64,000 nt of DNA, taken from NCBI GenBank assembly GCA_963971405.1, contig OZ020484.1:34928770-34992769 (forward strand), in the 5' to 3' direction. Each line of letters opens with the position of its first letter. The first letter of the stretch is position 1. The notes beneath the pieces were generated by a model. That model was not told the origin of the DNA, ran no database searches, and was given only the letters and a program-made list of their open reading frames with translations. This stretch comes from Psococerastis gibbosa. Lineage: Eukaryota; Arthropoda; Insecta; Psocodea; Psocidae. The position numbers and the translations under genes are program-made. Of the stretch, positions 32,801 to 41,600 are shown in pieces.

Positions 32801-33943
32801 TGGAAGTAAGCTTCCAGAACGATCACAGCCTATCATCCCGGATTCTACTGATTCGTCACGCAAATCATCCGGCCGTGAAAGCCTATGTAACTAAATTTCG
32901 GAATAGACTTGTAATATGTACCTTTAGGTACCTTTATGTAAGTTCCTTAAACCAGTGTCTATGCTGTTTCATACATTACGCACCCTCACCGAGAACAATT
33001 TGCGTACACTATATAAAATTGGACATTCTAAACAAAAACCTTAGTATGGTAACATGAATATGTCTTCCATCTTTAAATATTTTCCCCCCTCTTTCCATCA
33101 CTATGAAGATGCATTCCTTTGTATAAGTTTCAAAAAATCTATTAGTTACTTCACTTTGGTTAAAATGCGTAAAACCTCACTATTTTGCAACTTGTGTTTT
33201 CAATTTTTTCGCCAGGGGGGACCCACAGCAATATGAATAAGCATTTATGCATCCCTTTTTATGCTTTAAAAAAATCGATACTTTACTGCTGTTAAAATAA
33301 ATAAATAAAATAAAATCCTACTATTTTGCACTCATATTTTCAAATTTATCCCTCGGGGGAGACCCCCGGACCCCACATTGGTACATGGCCCCATCAGGCT
33401 CATGGGCTTTTCAAGGAATGTGCCTCGTTTCGCTAAAAACCACACCAATTGCATTGCGCAATCGCTAAAAATTAATTTGGCTTTGGCTTGGTAGTATGCA
33501 CGCACTTTTCGCGGAATGGCCCCCTCCGAAAATCTGTGTTGGACCCGCCATTCCATGCCCTCACCCCTTTTATATCAACAATAAATAATAGTAATAACAT
33601 CAATCATTGACGGTTGGGATGAAACCTTATAATCTATATTATCTCTGAAATAAGTTTTTTTATTTTGCTACCTTTACCACCCAAAATTCAGCCCATGCAT
33701 TTCATATACAATCTCTTTAACACGGTATAACACGGAATAGACTAATAAACGGTTAGAAGAGACATTAATTTCTTCAGTATATTCATAATGTATTGCTAAA
33801 AAAAAAAATACCCGTAATTCATTGGATTCCTAAACAATTGAAGTGAAAACGGATACGGATATTTCGAATTGTGGATATATTAGACAGGCTACATACCGGT
33901 TTGACATAGGTCGTATCCGAACCGCCACTTTGATATTCACCAT
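5311..33943 (-). CDS. Kinesin-3 family motor protein, STARD9/KIF16B-like, about 1914 aa
   Basis: This is a microtubule plus-end motor of the kinesin-3 group. Minus-strand exons: 33943-33897, 30396-30327, 29744-29646, 28193-27988, 18888-18770, 18263-18065, 15660-15563, 14840-14721, 13701-13526, 12392-12352, 9880-5311. All junctions are GT-AG and keep frame. The motor domain (about 1-350) starts with VAVRIRP. It has P-loop GHSASGKT (97-104), switch I NVHSSRSH (212-219), switch II DLAGSER (243-249), [16 protein letters not shown] (264-279) and [14 protein letters not shown] (294-307), then neck [26 protein letters not shown] and GDSRQRV resemble STARD9 more than KIF1. The tail is Ser-rich, with no visible FHA, PX or START domain, so the subfamily is not certain. 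It is divergent from SDHD across 272 bp. Introns are loaded with transposons. Confidence 0.9.
10641..10923. repeat. Three-unit tandem repeat, 80-90 bp per unit
   Basis: Three direct copies of a unit containing TTGTATAGAAAATTGAACAT and AACGCACGCCAGCCTAA start near 10659, 10745 and 10839. They lie within kinesin intron 10. Similarity between units is high, with a few substitutions and short indels. They look like a local duplication with no coding content. Confidence 0.7.
11745..12055. mobile_element. Foldback element family F, copy F1
   Basis: Imperfect inverted arms contain AATATCAATCGTAGAG at the left and a complementary block ending in TTTGTACAAAAA at the right. The interior includes ACTGTGGCCAATTCG and GAGGAGCATTTT, which recur in F2 (16236-16550), F3 (36835-37080), F4 (44655-44860), F5 (47185-47690) and F6 (50305-50430). 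It is non-coding and looks like a diverged MITE. The duplications are not clear. Confidence 0.5.
14006..14370. mobile_element. Foldback element flanked by TTAA
   Basis: The ends GAGTGTACATACAGCCCGTA and TACGGGCTGTACACTC are inverted. The arms stay largely complementary almost to the centre, including AATTAACTAAGCATG and its complement. TTAA borders both ends (14002-14005 and 14371-14374). A TTAA duplication is typical of piggyBac elements, but the terminal bases are not a recognised piggyBac end. It lies in kinesin intron 8. Confidence 0.6.
14912..15095. repeat. Foldback element with tRNA-like arms, copy T2
   Basis: The left arm on the minus strand is a full tRNA-like sequence: T-loop GGGTTCGAATCCC, a paired ACGCC/GGCGT anticodon-like stem and a GTGGTCCAGC D-loop. 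The right arm on the plus strand keeps only GGGTTCGAATCCAGCCAAGTCC. It matches T1 and T3 in structure and flanks, including AACGAGGAGGTTACCTCTTC just to the right. This is a mobile tRNA-derived repeat rather than a functional tRNA gene. Confidence 0.5.
15769..16113 (+). repeat. Three tandem antisense copies of a kinesin tail-exon segment inside kinesin intron 6
   Basis: Blocks at about 15769-15857, 15929-16007 and 16030-16113 match the coding strand of 6473-6561 in the last kinesin exon. Shared strings include GAAGACAGCTCGAACA, ATGGCCCCGTAGAAGAACAT and GGCAAACC. They lie on the plus strand while the gene is on the minus strand, so the pre-mRNA carries them as antisense. The third copy even preserves the reading NKDFI.EDSSNM.WPR. 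The units are separated by a repeated spacer, CTTGTATATTTGATTCCCA. Confidence 0.8.
16236..16550. mobile_element. Foldback element family F, copy F2
   Basis: This is the clearest member of family F. The left arm is TTTTTTGTACAAAGTCAAAT and the right arm ends ATTCGACTTTGTACC. AAGTAGAAGAAATGCTCC near the left arm pairs with GGAGCATTTCTTCTACTT on the right. The GATTTGCTCTTAAC stretch after the right arm also follows copy F4. Confidence 0.6.
17823..17867. repeat. (ATT)n microsatellite
   Basis: Fourteen to fifteen uninterrupted ATT units lie within kinesin intron 6. Confidence 0.95.
18380..18480 (+). pseudogene. Possible LINE ORF2 C-terminal remnant
   Basis: One frame ends [14 protein letters not shown], which resembles the C-terminal ends of many non-LTR reverse transcriptases. 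Stops interrupt it just upstream. It is too short to classify. Confidence 0.3.
20071..20813 (+). mobile_element. Internally deleted mariner-family transposon
   Basis: Terminal inverted repeats of 29 bp with two mismatches lie at 20071-20099 and 20785-20813; both begin ACGAGGGTC and contain GTAAAAAGTAAGG. Interior frames give [27 protein letters not shown] and HHDNA. After a frameshift they give [17 protein letters not shown] and GDYVEK, as in mariner transposases with D,D34D catalysis. The N-terminal part is missing, stops and frameshifts occur, and the second-to-last acidic motif reads SPYLAPSD. At 743 bp against about 1.3 kb for intact elements, it is inactive. It lies in kinesin intron 4. 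Confidence 0.85.
21778..22045. repeat. Degenerate tandem repeat with CCTGAAAT / TTTTACGCAT units
   Basis: Two to three units of about 130 bp share GGCCTGAAAT.GTG, TTTTACGCAT.TTGATAGCAA and ATTTTACA.GCGATGAA. Related units occur at 60555-61395. This is a non-coding dispersed or satellite-like repeat. Confidence 0.5.
22283..22668 (+). repeat. SINE family C, copy C2, near full length
   Basis: It begins with a GTT repeat and CAACACCTGCTTTCAGCATT and ends GGTTCAACTTGGTA. C4 (41155-41520) and C3 (32035-32400, minus) are full-length relatives, and C1 is a truncated copy with duplications. No polymerase III boxes were recognised with confidence. Confidence 0.65.
22877..22940. repeat. 64-bp near-perfect palindrome
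   Basis: ACCGGGGTTAAAAATGTAAA pairs with TTTACATTTTTAATCCCGGT around a short centre. It would form a strong hairpin and is probably the relic of a very small MITE. Confidence 0.6.
23112..23923 (-). mobile_element. Family B element with GCTTTCCAATTTAT inverted ends, copy B1
   Basis: GCTTTCCAATTTAT at 23112-23125 and ATAAATTGGAAAGC at 23910-23923 are perfect 14-bp inverted ends. The interior matches B2, B3, B4 and B5, including a CAGA/TGTC microsatellite near 23786-23805 and a long G run near 23200-23218. No reading frame is shared between copies, so it looks non-autonomous. Confidence 0.65.
25421..25525 (-). repeat. LINE-type 3' tail with hairpin
   Basis: An AAATA array (25427-25450) followed by ACGACTTTATTTTG reads on the minus strand as AATAAAGTCGT then TTTATT repeats, a common 3' end of CR1/RTE-type LINEs. 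Next to it, CCTGGGCGAACCATA pairs with TATGGGCTAACCCAGG to form a stem-loop. Confidence 0.5.
25549..25743 (+). pseudogene. Fragment resembling a bacterial type I secretion ABC transporter (PrtD-like)
   Basis: An open stretch of about 64 residues ends at a stop at 25741-25743. It reads through [26 protein letters not shown] and [11 protein letters not shown]. In PrtD/AprD-type permease/ATPases of type I secretion systems, a membrane helix is followed by a loop of the form NE..T+..L.EAN and by (L/T)[11 protein letters not shown]. The match covers the last part of the membrane domain only. The ATP-binding cassette is absent, and the frame ends two residues after GYGLK. It sits in kinesin intron 4 next to a LINE tail. 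An origin from an alphaproteobacterial endosymbiont is inference; chance resemblance is possible at this length. Confidence 0.55.
26394..27195 (+). mobile_element. Family B element, copy B2
   Basis: Ends are GCTTTCC... (26394) and ...ATAAATTGGAAAGC (27182-27195). A TCTG/TGTC microsatellite lies at about 26516-26575 and a C run at about 27092-27110. The 5' end itself folds, because GCTTTCC at the start pairs with GGAAAGC about 20 nt later. Confidence 0.7.
27335..27590 (+). pseudogene. LINE reverse-transcriptase C-terminal remnant, family LA, copy 1
   Basis: One frame contains [10 protein letters not shown] then MIANLR followed by a stop, matching the end of copy 2 (55680-55960: [18 protein letters not shown]). 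RTE/CR1-like LINE proteins end this way. Frameshifts break the upstream part. Confidence 0.55.
28282..28411. mobile_element. hAT-like MITE with 8-bp duplication CAACCAAC
   Basis: Terminal repeats are CAAGGGCGGATTTT and AAAATCCGCCCTTG. Identical 8-bp direct repeats, CAACCAAC, lie at 28274-28281 and 28412-28419. The 130-bp element has C-rich runs and no coding content. It sits 89 bp upstream of the kinesin P-loop exon. Confidence 0.75.
28536..28675. mobile_element. Short foldback MITE, copy S1 (TSD TCA)
   Basis: A near-perfect 140-bp hairpin with ends GGCGCTTATTCCACCAACG and its complement, and identical TCA duplications at 28533-28535 and 28676-28678. The interior TTTTGACGTGGTAGCAGACA is shared with the long family. 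Confidence 0.75.
28716..28865 (+). repeat. Dispersed repeat family E, copy E1
   Basis: It shares ACTTGTGCGAGTCTCTGCACGC-like sequence, TGCGATCGGAGACGTGTCG and GACTGAAGAG with E2 (41728-41895) and E3 (58088-58250). The TGGC..AGTGGTA-like start recalls a tRNA A box, so a SINE origin is possible. No B box is convincing. Confidence 0.45.
29155..29544. mobile_element. Long foldback MITE, copy L3
   Basis: It has the same ends and interior as L1. The flanks are TAA (29152-29154) and TCA (29545-29547), so the duplication has diverged by one base. It lies in kinesin intron 3. Confidence 0.7.
29926..30036. repeat. Foldback element with tRNA-like arms, copy T3
   Basis: A minus-oriented GGGCTTGGCGGGATTCGAACCC block faces a full plus-oriented tRNA-like sequence. 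The outer flanks ATTAGAGGATATGG and CCATATCCTCTAAT are also inverted, so the whole element folds back. T1 and T2 share this layout. Confidence 0.55.
29958..30028 (+). tRNA. tRNA-like sequence, probably a repeat-borne pseudo-tRNA
   Basis: The acceptor arms GGGCTTG and CAAGCCC pair fully. The D arm GTC...GAC and T arm GTGGG-TTCGAAT-CCCGC are good, and an A box and the B box GGTTCGAATCC are present. The anticodon stem (GCGCC...GGGTA) does not pair well, and relatives occur inside other foldback copies. It is most likely mobile rather than a working tRNA gene. Confidence 0.3.
30565..30959. mobile_element. Long foldback MITE, copy L4 (TSD ATA)
   Basis: A 395-bp foldback with identical ATA duplications at 30562-30564 and 30960-30962. 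The sequence matches L2 closely. It lies in kinesin intron 1. Confidence 0.75.
31081..31261. mobile_element. hAT-like MITE with 8-bp duplication TGTATATT
   Basis: Ends are CAAGGCTGTAGCCAGG and CTACGGCCTTG. Identical TGTATATT repeats lie at 31073-31080 and 31262-31269. Two long G runs mark the interior. The end sequence and 8-bp duplication fit hAT-superfamily MITEs. Confidence 0.8.
32035..32400 (-). repeat. SINE family C, copy C3
   Basis: This is the reverse-complement relative of C2 and C4. On the plus strand it starts with ACCAAGTTGAATCCA and ends near TGAAAGCAGGTGTTGGAAAA. It lies in kinesin intron 1. Confidence 0.65.
32720..32890 (+). repeat. Retroelement 3'-end-like repeat, copy D2
   Basis: It matches D1 (481-645) through GAAGTCTACGCAGTTC.ACTG, CTGAAGATGTCGACCGCAGA, GACGAAACGTTTGGAAGT and ATCCCGGATTCTACTG. 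The inverted left arm of D1 is not preserved here. Confidence 0.5.
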
Positions 33944-34215
33944 TTTATCTTCCGAGCACACAACTGACCGGCAAGTATTTAACAATGCAAGAAAGCAAAT
34001 TGTCTGCCCTACTTACTCTACGATCGGGGATTCTGTGTCCCCTCGTTCCGCGGCAACCATGTGTAAAAATAATCAGAAACGTTCAGACTTGGGAGCGGCG
34101 ACACCTCGCGCCCAAAGTTTACAACATCCGTATTCTAGCGGAAACACCGACATTTTGAAATGTCCCCTCACTCGGCTTGTCTTCTGCTGTGTCATTTCTA
34201 AAAAATTGTAAATAA
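33944..34215. promoter_or_regulatory. Probable bidirectional promoter of the kinesin and SDHD genes
   Basis: The start codons of two divergent genes lie 272 bp apart, so both 5' UTRs and promoters must sit here or share this segment. It is more GC-rich than its surroundings. No TATA box was picked out. Confidence 0.5.
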
Positions 34216-36417
34216 TGGCTTTATCACTAATTTTGAGAAATTCAGTTGTACGAGGTAAGTTCAAGCTATTTTGGTTAGCAACTTCTTATTTTGCTTCCCT
34301 TCTAATTGGCTGCAATAATAGTCAATAAAATTTCGGTTGTGCAAAAATTCTAAAGTAGGCTAGGGCACTAGATACAGTAATGCAAGTAGGCCTACTGTTC
34401 CTACTAAATATTTATTCTGTGGTACCTATGCAATTGTTGCTAATTGCTTACCTTTCACGTTTGACATTTTAATTTTTAAGATAGACACAAAGTGACATTT
34501 TTGAGATAAATAAAACTGCCCCAAGACTGGAGTACCATAAAAATATGATAATTAAGATTCACATCATATAAGCCTACCCCTAATGAAATCACCAAATTTG
34601 GTACTTGTATGTTTGTAATAATGTCCTGGAAGACTTCTTTTATGGACATAGGCCTACTTATAGTGGCCCATTGATTCCATGTCCATTGCCAACGACCCCA
34701 TGGATTTCGGACATTATCCACTGTTTCTAATTTATCTCTAAATAAATAAAATCGCCCCAAATATTGTCTCATATACGTTTTACTTGTTTAAACAGGCCGC
34801 CAGCTTAATGCTCTTTCGAATCAGCTTTTGCGCTCAACTTCAACAATTCCTGAACCCAAAAAAACGGCAGCAACTCCACCAGTATTGTTAGTAAAGGGAA
34901 GTCCAGGCCATTCTAAACTTTTGGCATCAAGTTGTCAATCTTCCCAAATTTTGGCGAAATATTTCGCATCCTCACCGGTACTTAAGTCGGCGGAGAAGGG
35001 ACATGACCACGTTGGCATATGGAAAGTTGAAAGGGCCCTGTCCGTCGCTCTTCTGCCTCTGATCCCAGCTGCCCTCATCAGTCCAAGTCAAGGGTTGGAC
35101 ACTCTTGTTGCTGTTATCATAGTCATGCACACACATTGGTATGTATGTTGAAGGTTGTAAGAAAGAAAGAGAATTGTCTTTATTTTCCGTATGGGTGAAT
35201 TTTGGGCCTTTTGGCCCACTCTGACAATTAACCCATAATAAATTATGCAATGTTATGGTTAGCATGAAAAAAAAGACTTTATAGTCTTATTGTTCGCCAT
35301 TTGTATTGCAATAACGTCGTTTATTCATTCATGTTTTACAATGTATAAAATATACATATTTAACTGAATAAAAAAAGTAAATATTCCAAAATTAAACTAA
35401 ACAGGCCATTTACACACCATGCATACCCATAAAATAGTTGTGACAAGCACTCCAAGCACTGCTAAGTTAACTTAGTAAACATGCTATCCCCCATTTTGTA
35501 AAAAAAAACTCCATGGCACGACAACCCAATGAGGGTCTACTCCTGAGAACTGAAAGAGGATCTTGCCTCTGCTCTATTTGGGATTTTTTGGCCAGTTACA
35601 CGCCCAGCAGCCGCGTTTGCAGTACCGACGTATCTTCTTCTTGTGTTGCAATCTAAGGATTGGTTTGCAGCGAATGTTTTATTTTTCTCCTCCACTCTGG
35701 TCTGTTTTGTGCGGTCCTTTTCAGTTCTTTGTAGGTGGCGCACCCTAGGTCCTTCATGACATCTTCTAGGTACTCCTTCCTCTGTCGCCCTCTTGAGTTG
35801 ATGCCTTCAACCATACCCTCAATTATGTTCTTGAGGAGCCCTTCGTGTCTCAGAATATGCCCCATCCATTTGCCTCCTCTTGTTGAAATGGTGGCCTTAA
35901 TAGCTCTTTTTTCGTTTATTCTATGGAGCACTTCTTTGTTGGTTATGTGCTCTCTCCTTGGGATTTACAGGATTCTTCTGTAGCACCACAACTCAATGGC
36001 TTCCAGCTTTTTTTCCCCATTACTAATGGGTCCTTACGCATTAGAACTGGGTGGCCCCTGGAACGTCGACCTTCCGTATACCAACTGAACCACCTGAGAT
36101 ATTTCCTTAACCTGGTTTAAAATTATTAATTTTTAAATTGTTTTCCGAATCGGATTTTATACAGGGTGATATGAACTTGCTTTTGTAACAGCGTCAACAC
36201 AATACTATTTTGTGTCAAAATTCTTATTTGGTGTTTCAGGGGTTTAGAAGCTATAGTTGTGGATTACATTAGACCGATTTTATTTGGTGATATCGGGCCT
36301 AAAATTGGCATGGGCCTACTTTACCTCTTCTCCGCCTTCACCCTTGCCGGATGTTTGAACCTAATCTACAATGACATAGGATTAGCTAATGTTTTCCGGG
36401 AATTTTGGAAGCTGTAA
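34216..36417 (+). CDS. SDHD: Succinate dehydrogenase [ubiquinone] cytochrome b small subunit, mitochondrial
   Basis: SDHD anchors complex II in the inner mitochondrial membrane and helps bind heme b and ubiquinone. Exons: 34216-34255, 34796-35138, 36240-36417 (stop 36415-36417), giving 186 aa. The first 60 or so residues are basic, Ser-rich and presequence-like. Three hydrophobic segments follow: ALSVALLPLIPAAL, TLVAVIIVMHTHWG and MGLLYLFSAFTLAG. The HTHWGL motif (125-130) holds the conserved heme-ligand histidine region, and DY at 136-137 corresponds to the quinone-site Asp-Tyr. The C-terminus REFWKL resembles the family ending. Two short exons split after G14 and inside W128. Intron 2 carries a LINE remnant. 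Possible AATAAA sites lie at 36819-36828. Confidence 0.93.
35640..36060 (-). pseudogene. LINE reverse-transcriptase C-terminal remnant (in SDHD intron 2)
   Basis: One frame reads LEAIELWCYRRIL, then ITNKEVLHRINEKRAI, KWMGHILRHEGLLKNIIEG, GRQRKEYLEDVMKDLG and ELKRTAQNRPEWRR. This is the standard C-terminal order of non-LTR reverse transcriptases. One stop interrupts it after CYRRIL. The catalytic domain is absent. Confidence 0.75.
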
Positions 36418-36834
36418 AATCAGCATGGCATAATTCCGTTCAAGCACTGACATCTCTCTGTGAGTAGTAATATTTTCTTTGACACATTAGCAGCTAACGA
36501 TTTGCCGGTAGCCAAAGGTGTGTCGTTGGATATTTTTAATTTAAATACAACGAATTTTGTTTAAAATTATTATGGAAACTTACATAATGAACCTTTATAC
36601 GAAACTATTGTAATGTCAGCACACTAGGTAAGGGAAAATTCAAACTTCTAAAAAATTGCCTAACCTATCCTAGCATAATTTCACATTAATTTAAGCGAAA
36701 TCTAATGATTATGACAGTTTCCCGCACTTTCCAAAGGAATTCCAAAGTGCCCGAACCTGACTTGATTTTTCGTAATTTTGACTTTGGAATACAAGTGGCA
36801 ATTCAGTAGGGTAGGTAAAATAAATAAAACAAAA

Positions 36835-37080
36835 CATCCCACAGAAGAAATACTCCATATTTTGATATATGATACATGGCCGTCACCAAGATACTATCAC
36901 TGATTGGCCACAGTTTTAGAACTCCTCAGGCAAATTCCAATAATTGGGGCCAATCGGTGTTGAAAACAGGCACATATCATGCATCAAAATGCTGAGGAGC
37001 ATTTCTTTTATCCATGGGAAGTGATATTTCTGACAGCTGTACGAACGATATTTCATGATATTTGATTTTGTACACCTTTG
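36835..37080. mobile_element. Foldback element family F, copy F3
   Basis: GGCCACAGTTTTAGAACTCC and GAGGAGCATTTCTT are shared with F2. The arms AGAAGAAATACTCC and GGAGCATTTCTTTT are inverted. The duplications are unclear. Confidence 0.5.
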
Positions 37081-37818
37081 GGTTATCTCCCTCCAATTTA
37101 AGAATCACTGAAATCACTTTTTACTGTCTTTAATGCCAAAATAAAAATTACTTTTGTCTCTTTAACAGTGTGCTATAATTTAATACTTTGCTACACAACA
37201 ATTGATCAACATTAATGTACGGTACCTAACATTTATCTATGAAAAAAGAACGTGACTTTACTTCTTCAGTTATAGTTCAGTGGCACGCTTTACGTGGAAA
37301 AGCTATGCTAGTATTTTATGTGAGAGCCATCCAAATAATTGTTAACTTGAATAATACGTTTTCTTCCGCAGGTTGGTAAATACCATGTGAAATTTCCTAT
37401 ACTGGCTGGGCAGCTTCGCTTGTTCATTCGATAATTGAAAGAGATTTGAATCCATAGTATCCAACGTATTGCCAACGAACAACACATCCTCAGATATTAT
37501 AATTTATTATTAAAGTTTCTAAAAATAAACCAATAACATTTATATATTACCCAGAGTCCTTTATTTACTATAGGAATGCGAATGCCATAGATATAAACAG
37601 ATAGTACAAATAATTACAAATGCTTGTCAAAAAATACAGCTTTTAAGACGGCTAAGCTTATTCTTCTAAATTACGTAATGACGGTGAAATGCAATATGGA
37701 ATAGCCAGTACCCATACCCCAGTTTGAGTCCTTCTTTTTTTGTTTGCCGTACTAAAGGAAGAGCTGAATGCAGCTAATCCATGTACAATTCCATCTTATG
37801 TTGGAAGTATATGCCTAA

Positions 37819-37957
37819 GGCGGGGATTCCACCAACGTCAATAGTGATAGTAAATGTAGTTTTGACGTGGTAGCAGACATTTTTAGACTGTCTTTAATGT
37901 CTGCTACCGCGTCAAAACTACATTTACTAACACTATTGAATTTGGTGGAATCCCCGC
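37819..37957. mobile_element. Short foldback MITE, copy S2
   Basis: A 139-bp near-perfect hairpin begins GGCGGGGATTCCACCAACG and ends with the complement. Its flanks are TAA and TTA, the two TWA variants. The sequence is closest to S4 (60719-60847). Confidence 0.7.
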
Positions 37958-38669
37958 TTATGCAGATGACAAGGAGTTGTTTTTTAGAACAAGAAATATA
38001 GTACAATGTTTACAGGACGCAAGTACATTAGAACTCCAAATGTCCGAATCTCCGATTATTCAACTCGTATCAGACCAAAAAAAATCAGCGGATGGGTGAC
38101 TTACTGCGCGAAAACGAGTGAAGACAGTCAAATAGCTTACATGGACGCGATGTTTAGTAATATGTAATGTAATTATAAAATACTTTCAAATTACAACTTT
38201 ATAAACATTTCTGATATCCATTGGGCTACGGGGATGTCCCGTGTTGGGTGCCCTAAACTTTGACTTTCATCTACAGGAATGTACTATTAGTACTACGCAT
38301 TTAATTTATAAACAATCATACTGTACCAAAAATATGCTATTTACGTCAAAATTATGCGAATTTTTTAGGTAACTCCAATTATCTGATTAGGGTCCGGTCC
38401 CAATTTATTCGGATAATTGAAGTAGTTCTGGATTCTTAAATTATTCACTACCAACAACCTAATTCGAGACGTTAATATGGGTGGGTGTCCGCTATCTCCG
38501 CCATTGGTTCATCAATTTTGTGTTGTGCTTTGTATACTTGTTATTGAAATGGTAATTTAACATGCAGTCTGATAATGCTGGTTTGCATGACAATGTTCTC
38601 TATTTAAGTCTTGTAGGTATACAAAAGAATTAATTAACAGTGGTGTAAAGTTAGGTCAGGATCACAATG

Positions 38670-41600
38670 TCAACCAGCTCTGCGAAACGTACTAACATGA
38701 AACTCTTTCAATGCAGACCACTGCGCGGATCTTAGCAGGATGTGCGCCCTCTTGTTTTTCATAAAATCGACTGCTTGCTCTGGACTCCAACCGTGCTTCT
38801 GAAACAACAAACAGATTTAGAGGCTATTGATAAGTTACGAGGGGACTGAGAGTAAAAACTATAGAGTGATAAAGTTATTAACACTATTGGGTTAGGGTTA
38901 GGCGCTCAGCAGAAGGATAAAAATACAAATGCTGTTTCTTTATTTACCATACTAATGAGAATGGCCGTCACATCACTGAAGTAATGTACATGTCGTATTA
39001 CGTCATTTGAAATAAGCAAGCTGTTCTATGCATGCTCTCATTGAATGGTTACAATGTGCGGCTGTAATTCTGATTTTGTAGCTATGCAGGCTATGTCTGT
39101 TAGCATTGGTGGCATACTATTCACAACTCTCATTGGCGGTGTGATCTTGAATAGACACTGGGTGTAGTATAGTCATTTTCGAATGAATTTTGATAAAAGT
39201 AAGCAAATTGAAAAAATTGGCGACACTATGGACCATTTGAACATAGTTGTGAAAAATTGGTTTTATAGAAGATGATTGAATTCAAAACTGCACTACTAAG
39301 CTAAAATAAATAGCATGTTAAGGCAAGTAGGTAGTTGGATGAGTGAACACGATAGGATTCGTACATCTAAGTAAACTAACCGACATGAGGTAGCAGCCTA
39401 CAAGTGTGGCACTTCTCGTTCTTCCAGCTTTGCAATGCACGTAAACAGATCCGCCTTCCGATTTAATACGGCCAATAAATTCCACACCTTGCTGTAATTT
39501 GTTTTGACAGGGTGTTTCAAAAATGTCTGTTGTACTAAGTTGTAAAAATTTAACACCAACTTTCTCCCAATCATTTTTATTATTAGAAAGCCGCAATTCG
39601 TAATCTTCGTTCATAGATACAACTCCCTTTATGTTTTCTGCGGATATCAACTGAAAGAAAAGCATGGAAACTATAATACTGTTGTTCTGCTTAACGTAAC
39701 ACAATGAAGCATTTAAGTTACTATTCTCATTGTTACCACAAGTAAAGTGTACTGTACTAGCCACTAGCCTACTCAATACATACATATACAAAAATTAGAG
39801 TCCCTGACCAGCCAGAGCCGGATCGACCGTGTCAAACAAAAATAGCCACCCGAGAGGGTTTTGTGCGAAAAAAGGAGGAAGTACCATATTTAAATAGTCC
39901 AGCTCCTGGGGTCGTACTCATCCAAATTATATAGTGAGGCGTCAATAAGTCTGCTCTTAATGCATGTTCTGAAACAAGCTGGATCCAAGTGACTTACTAA
40001 AAATGGTACCGTAGCTTATTGTAAAGCCGGTGTGCAAGTATCGGATAAGAATCCCTCGACTTGTTTAGACGAGGGATTCTTATTATTAATTAGTTGATTA
40101 TAAGATTGTTTTTATCAATACAATCATCACCTAGCTATGAGCATGGAAATTTCTATTAGAGGTTGAGACTAAGTTGATATGGAAGGCCCGGTTTCACCAT
40201 CTCTTAAATTGTCGGTAAGAAATACTTTCGAAGCGTTGGTGGGACCAGGCCTTAGTCGCTGTCAAAGTTTCTTGTGAAAGGTTTAGTTTGAGTACAGGCG
40301 GTTTGGAAAAGGGAGTTTCAGTGGGGCCATTGGCAGTTTCTCAGAATGTTCAAATGTAAGTATGGCTATTCATATATTAATTTTGACTCTGTTCCTCGGT
40401 GTTCTTGCATTTGAACAAAACTTCTTATCAAATACAGTTGCTGAAAACCCCTTTGTGCCATACGATGCATCATTTAAAAAAAATTCAATTGCAATATTAA
40501 TTTTGAGTTCATTAATTTTCCCTCATTTAAAGACCTCATCGCTCATTGGTTACTGTCACCTTACCGTACACTTTATTGAACTACCCTCAAAAGCAGCATA
40601 GGTCACCGTGGTGATAATGAGACATAATAAATAAACTAACTTGGCAGGGTTTTGGACAAAAATAACAATCTAGGCAACTAAATATCGTAGATGTGATTAT
40701 ACACACATGAAATAGTTAAATGGACAACTTTCCCACTGAAATAAAAAAATTCCCGCAAAATGCCCTCTTTCATTGGAAGGTCAGTTCCCAAAAATAGAGC
40801 CCATGAGGTAACCTAGCGGTTATTGGACTTTTCACCTATCAATTGGGTGTGGTTTATTTACCGTAGTTGCTGTAAATTGAACAATTATTTATGGCGGGTT
40901 ATTCGAGCTCATGATCCCTCCTCAGTTTATATGCTTTGGTTGGGAGCATCGTACCGCGGCAAGACTGAGATTTATTTCTGTCAAAACGGGTGCTCTCGTT
41001 TATCACAATTCCGTGCCTGATAAAGTGGTGTAGCCTTTAAACCAAACCTTATTCAGAGACCATCCCTGGGTTTTCAGCAAGCCTCTGGTCCATCACATAA
41101 AGCCAAGAGTACCCAGAAGTGGTTCCAAGAGAACAAACTGGACTTAATTTCTAGTTGTTGTTGCTGTTGTTTCTAACGCCTGCTTTCAGCATTTCTGCTT
41201 TAATCAGCCCATTCAGCCTGGCTGGGGGAGTGAGTCTGTTTGTTAACTTGAGGCACCCCAAGGGCACACTCTTTCACCCTGGGGAAAGGGGAGTTGACTG
41301 ACAGGGTGGACCTCCTGATTATAGTGGATTGGGGGACATGGTAAAGTCACGCGATTAAATCGAAGGTGACCAGGACTCGAAACGCACGTAGACTGCCTGG
41401 TATAGTCTCAGCGCGTTATCATGTCCCACTATGTTCCCCTGCCAACGATGTGCACACTGCACGCAGTTTGAAACGTATTCTACTCTAATGGATTCAACAT
41501 GGTAAGGCCGTTGGTAGTTAATTTCTAGTGATAATTGGCCCCCTTCCAGTCCAGGCTTGAATCTTTTGGCCCATTTCATCTTCATCATACTTCATCAGAA

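Larger units (their letters stand above)
36418..38669. other. Intergenic region between convergent SDHD and PTPMT1
   Basis: No gene is seen. It contains foldback F3 and MITE S2, listed separately. AATAAA for SDHD occurs near 36819, and a minus-strand AATAAA for PTPMT1 at 38404-38409. Confidence 0.6.

Noticed and set aside
34441..34465. Minus-strand MSNVK followed by GTAAGC as the kinesin first exon
   Set aside because: It ends in the wrong phase for exon 2, while 33943-33897 encodes the full VAVRIRP strand and joins in frame. The candidate also lies inside SDHD intron 1.
35643..36120. Plus-strand frames across SDHD intron 2
   Set aside because: They are the opposite strand of the LINE C-terminal remnant, which has the recognisable motifs.
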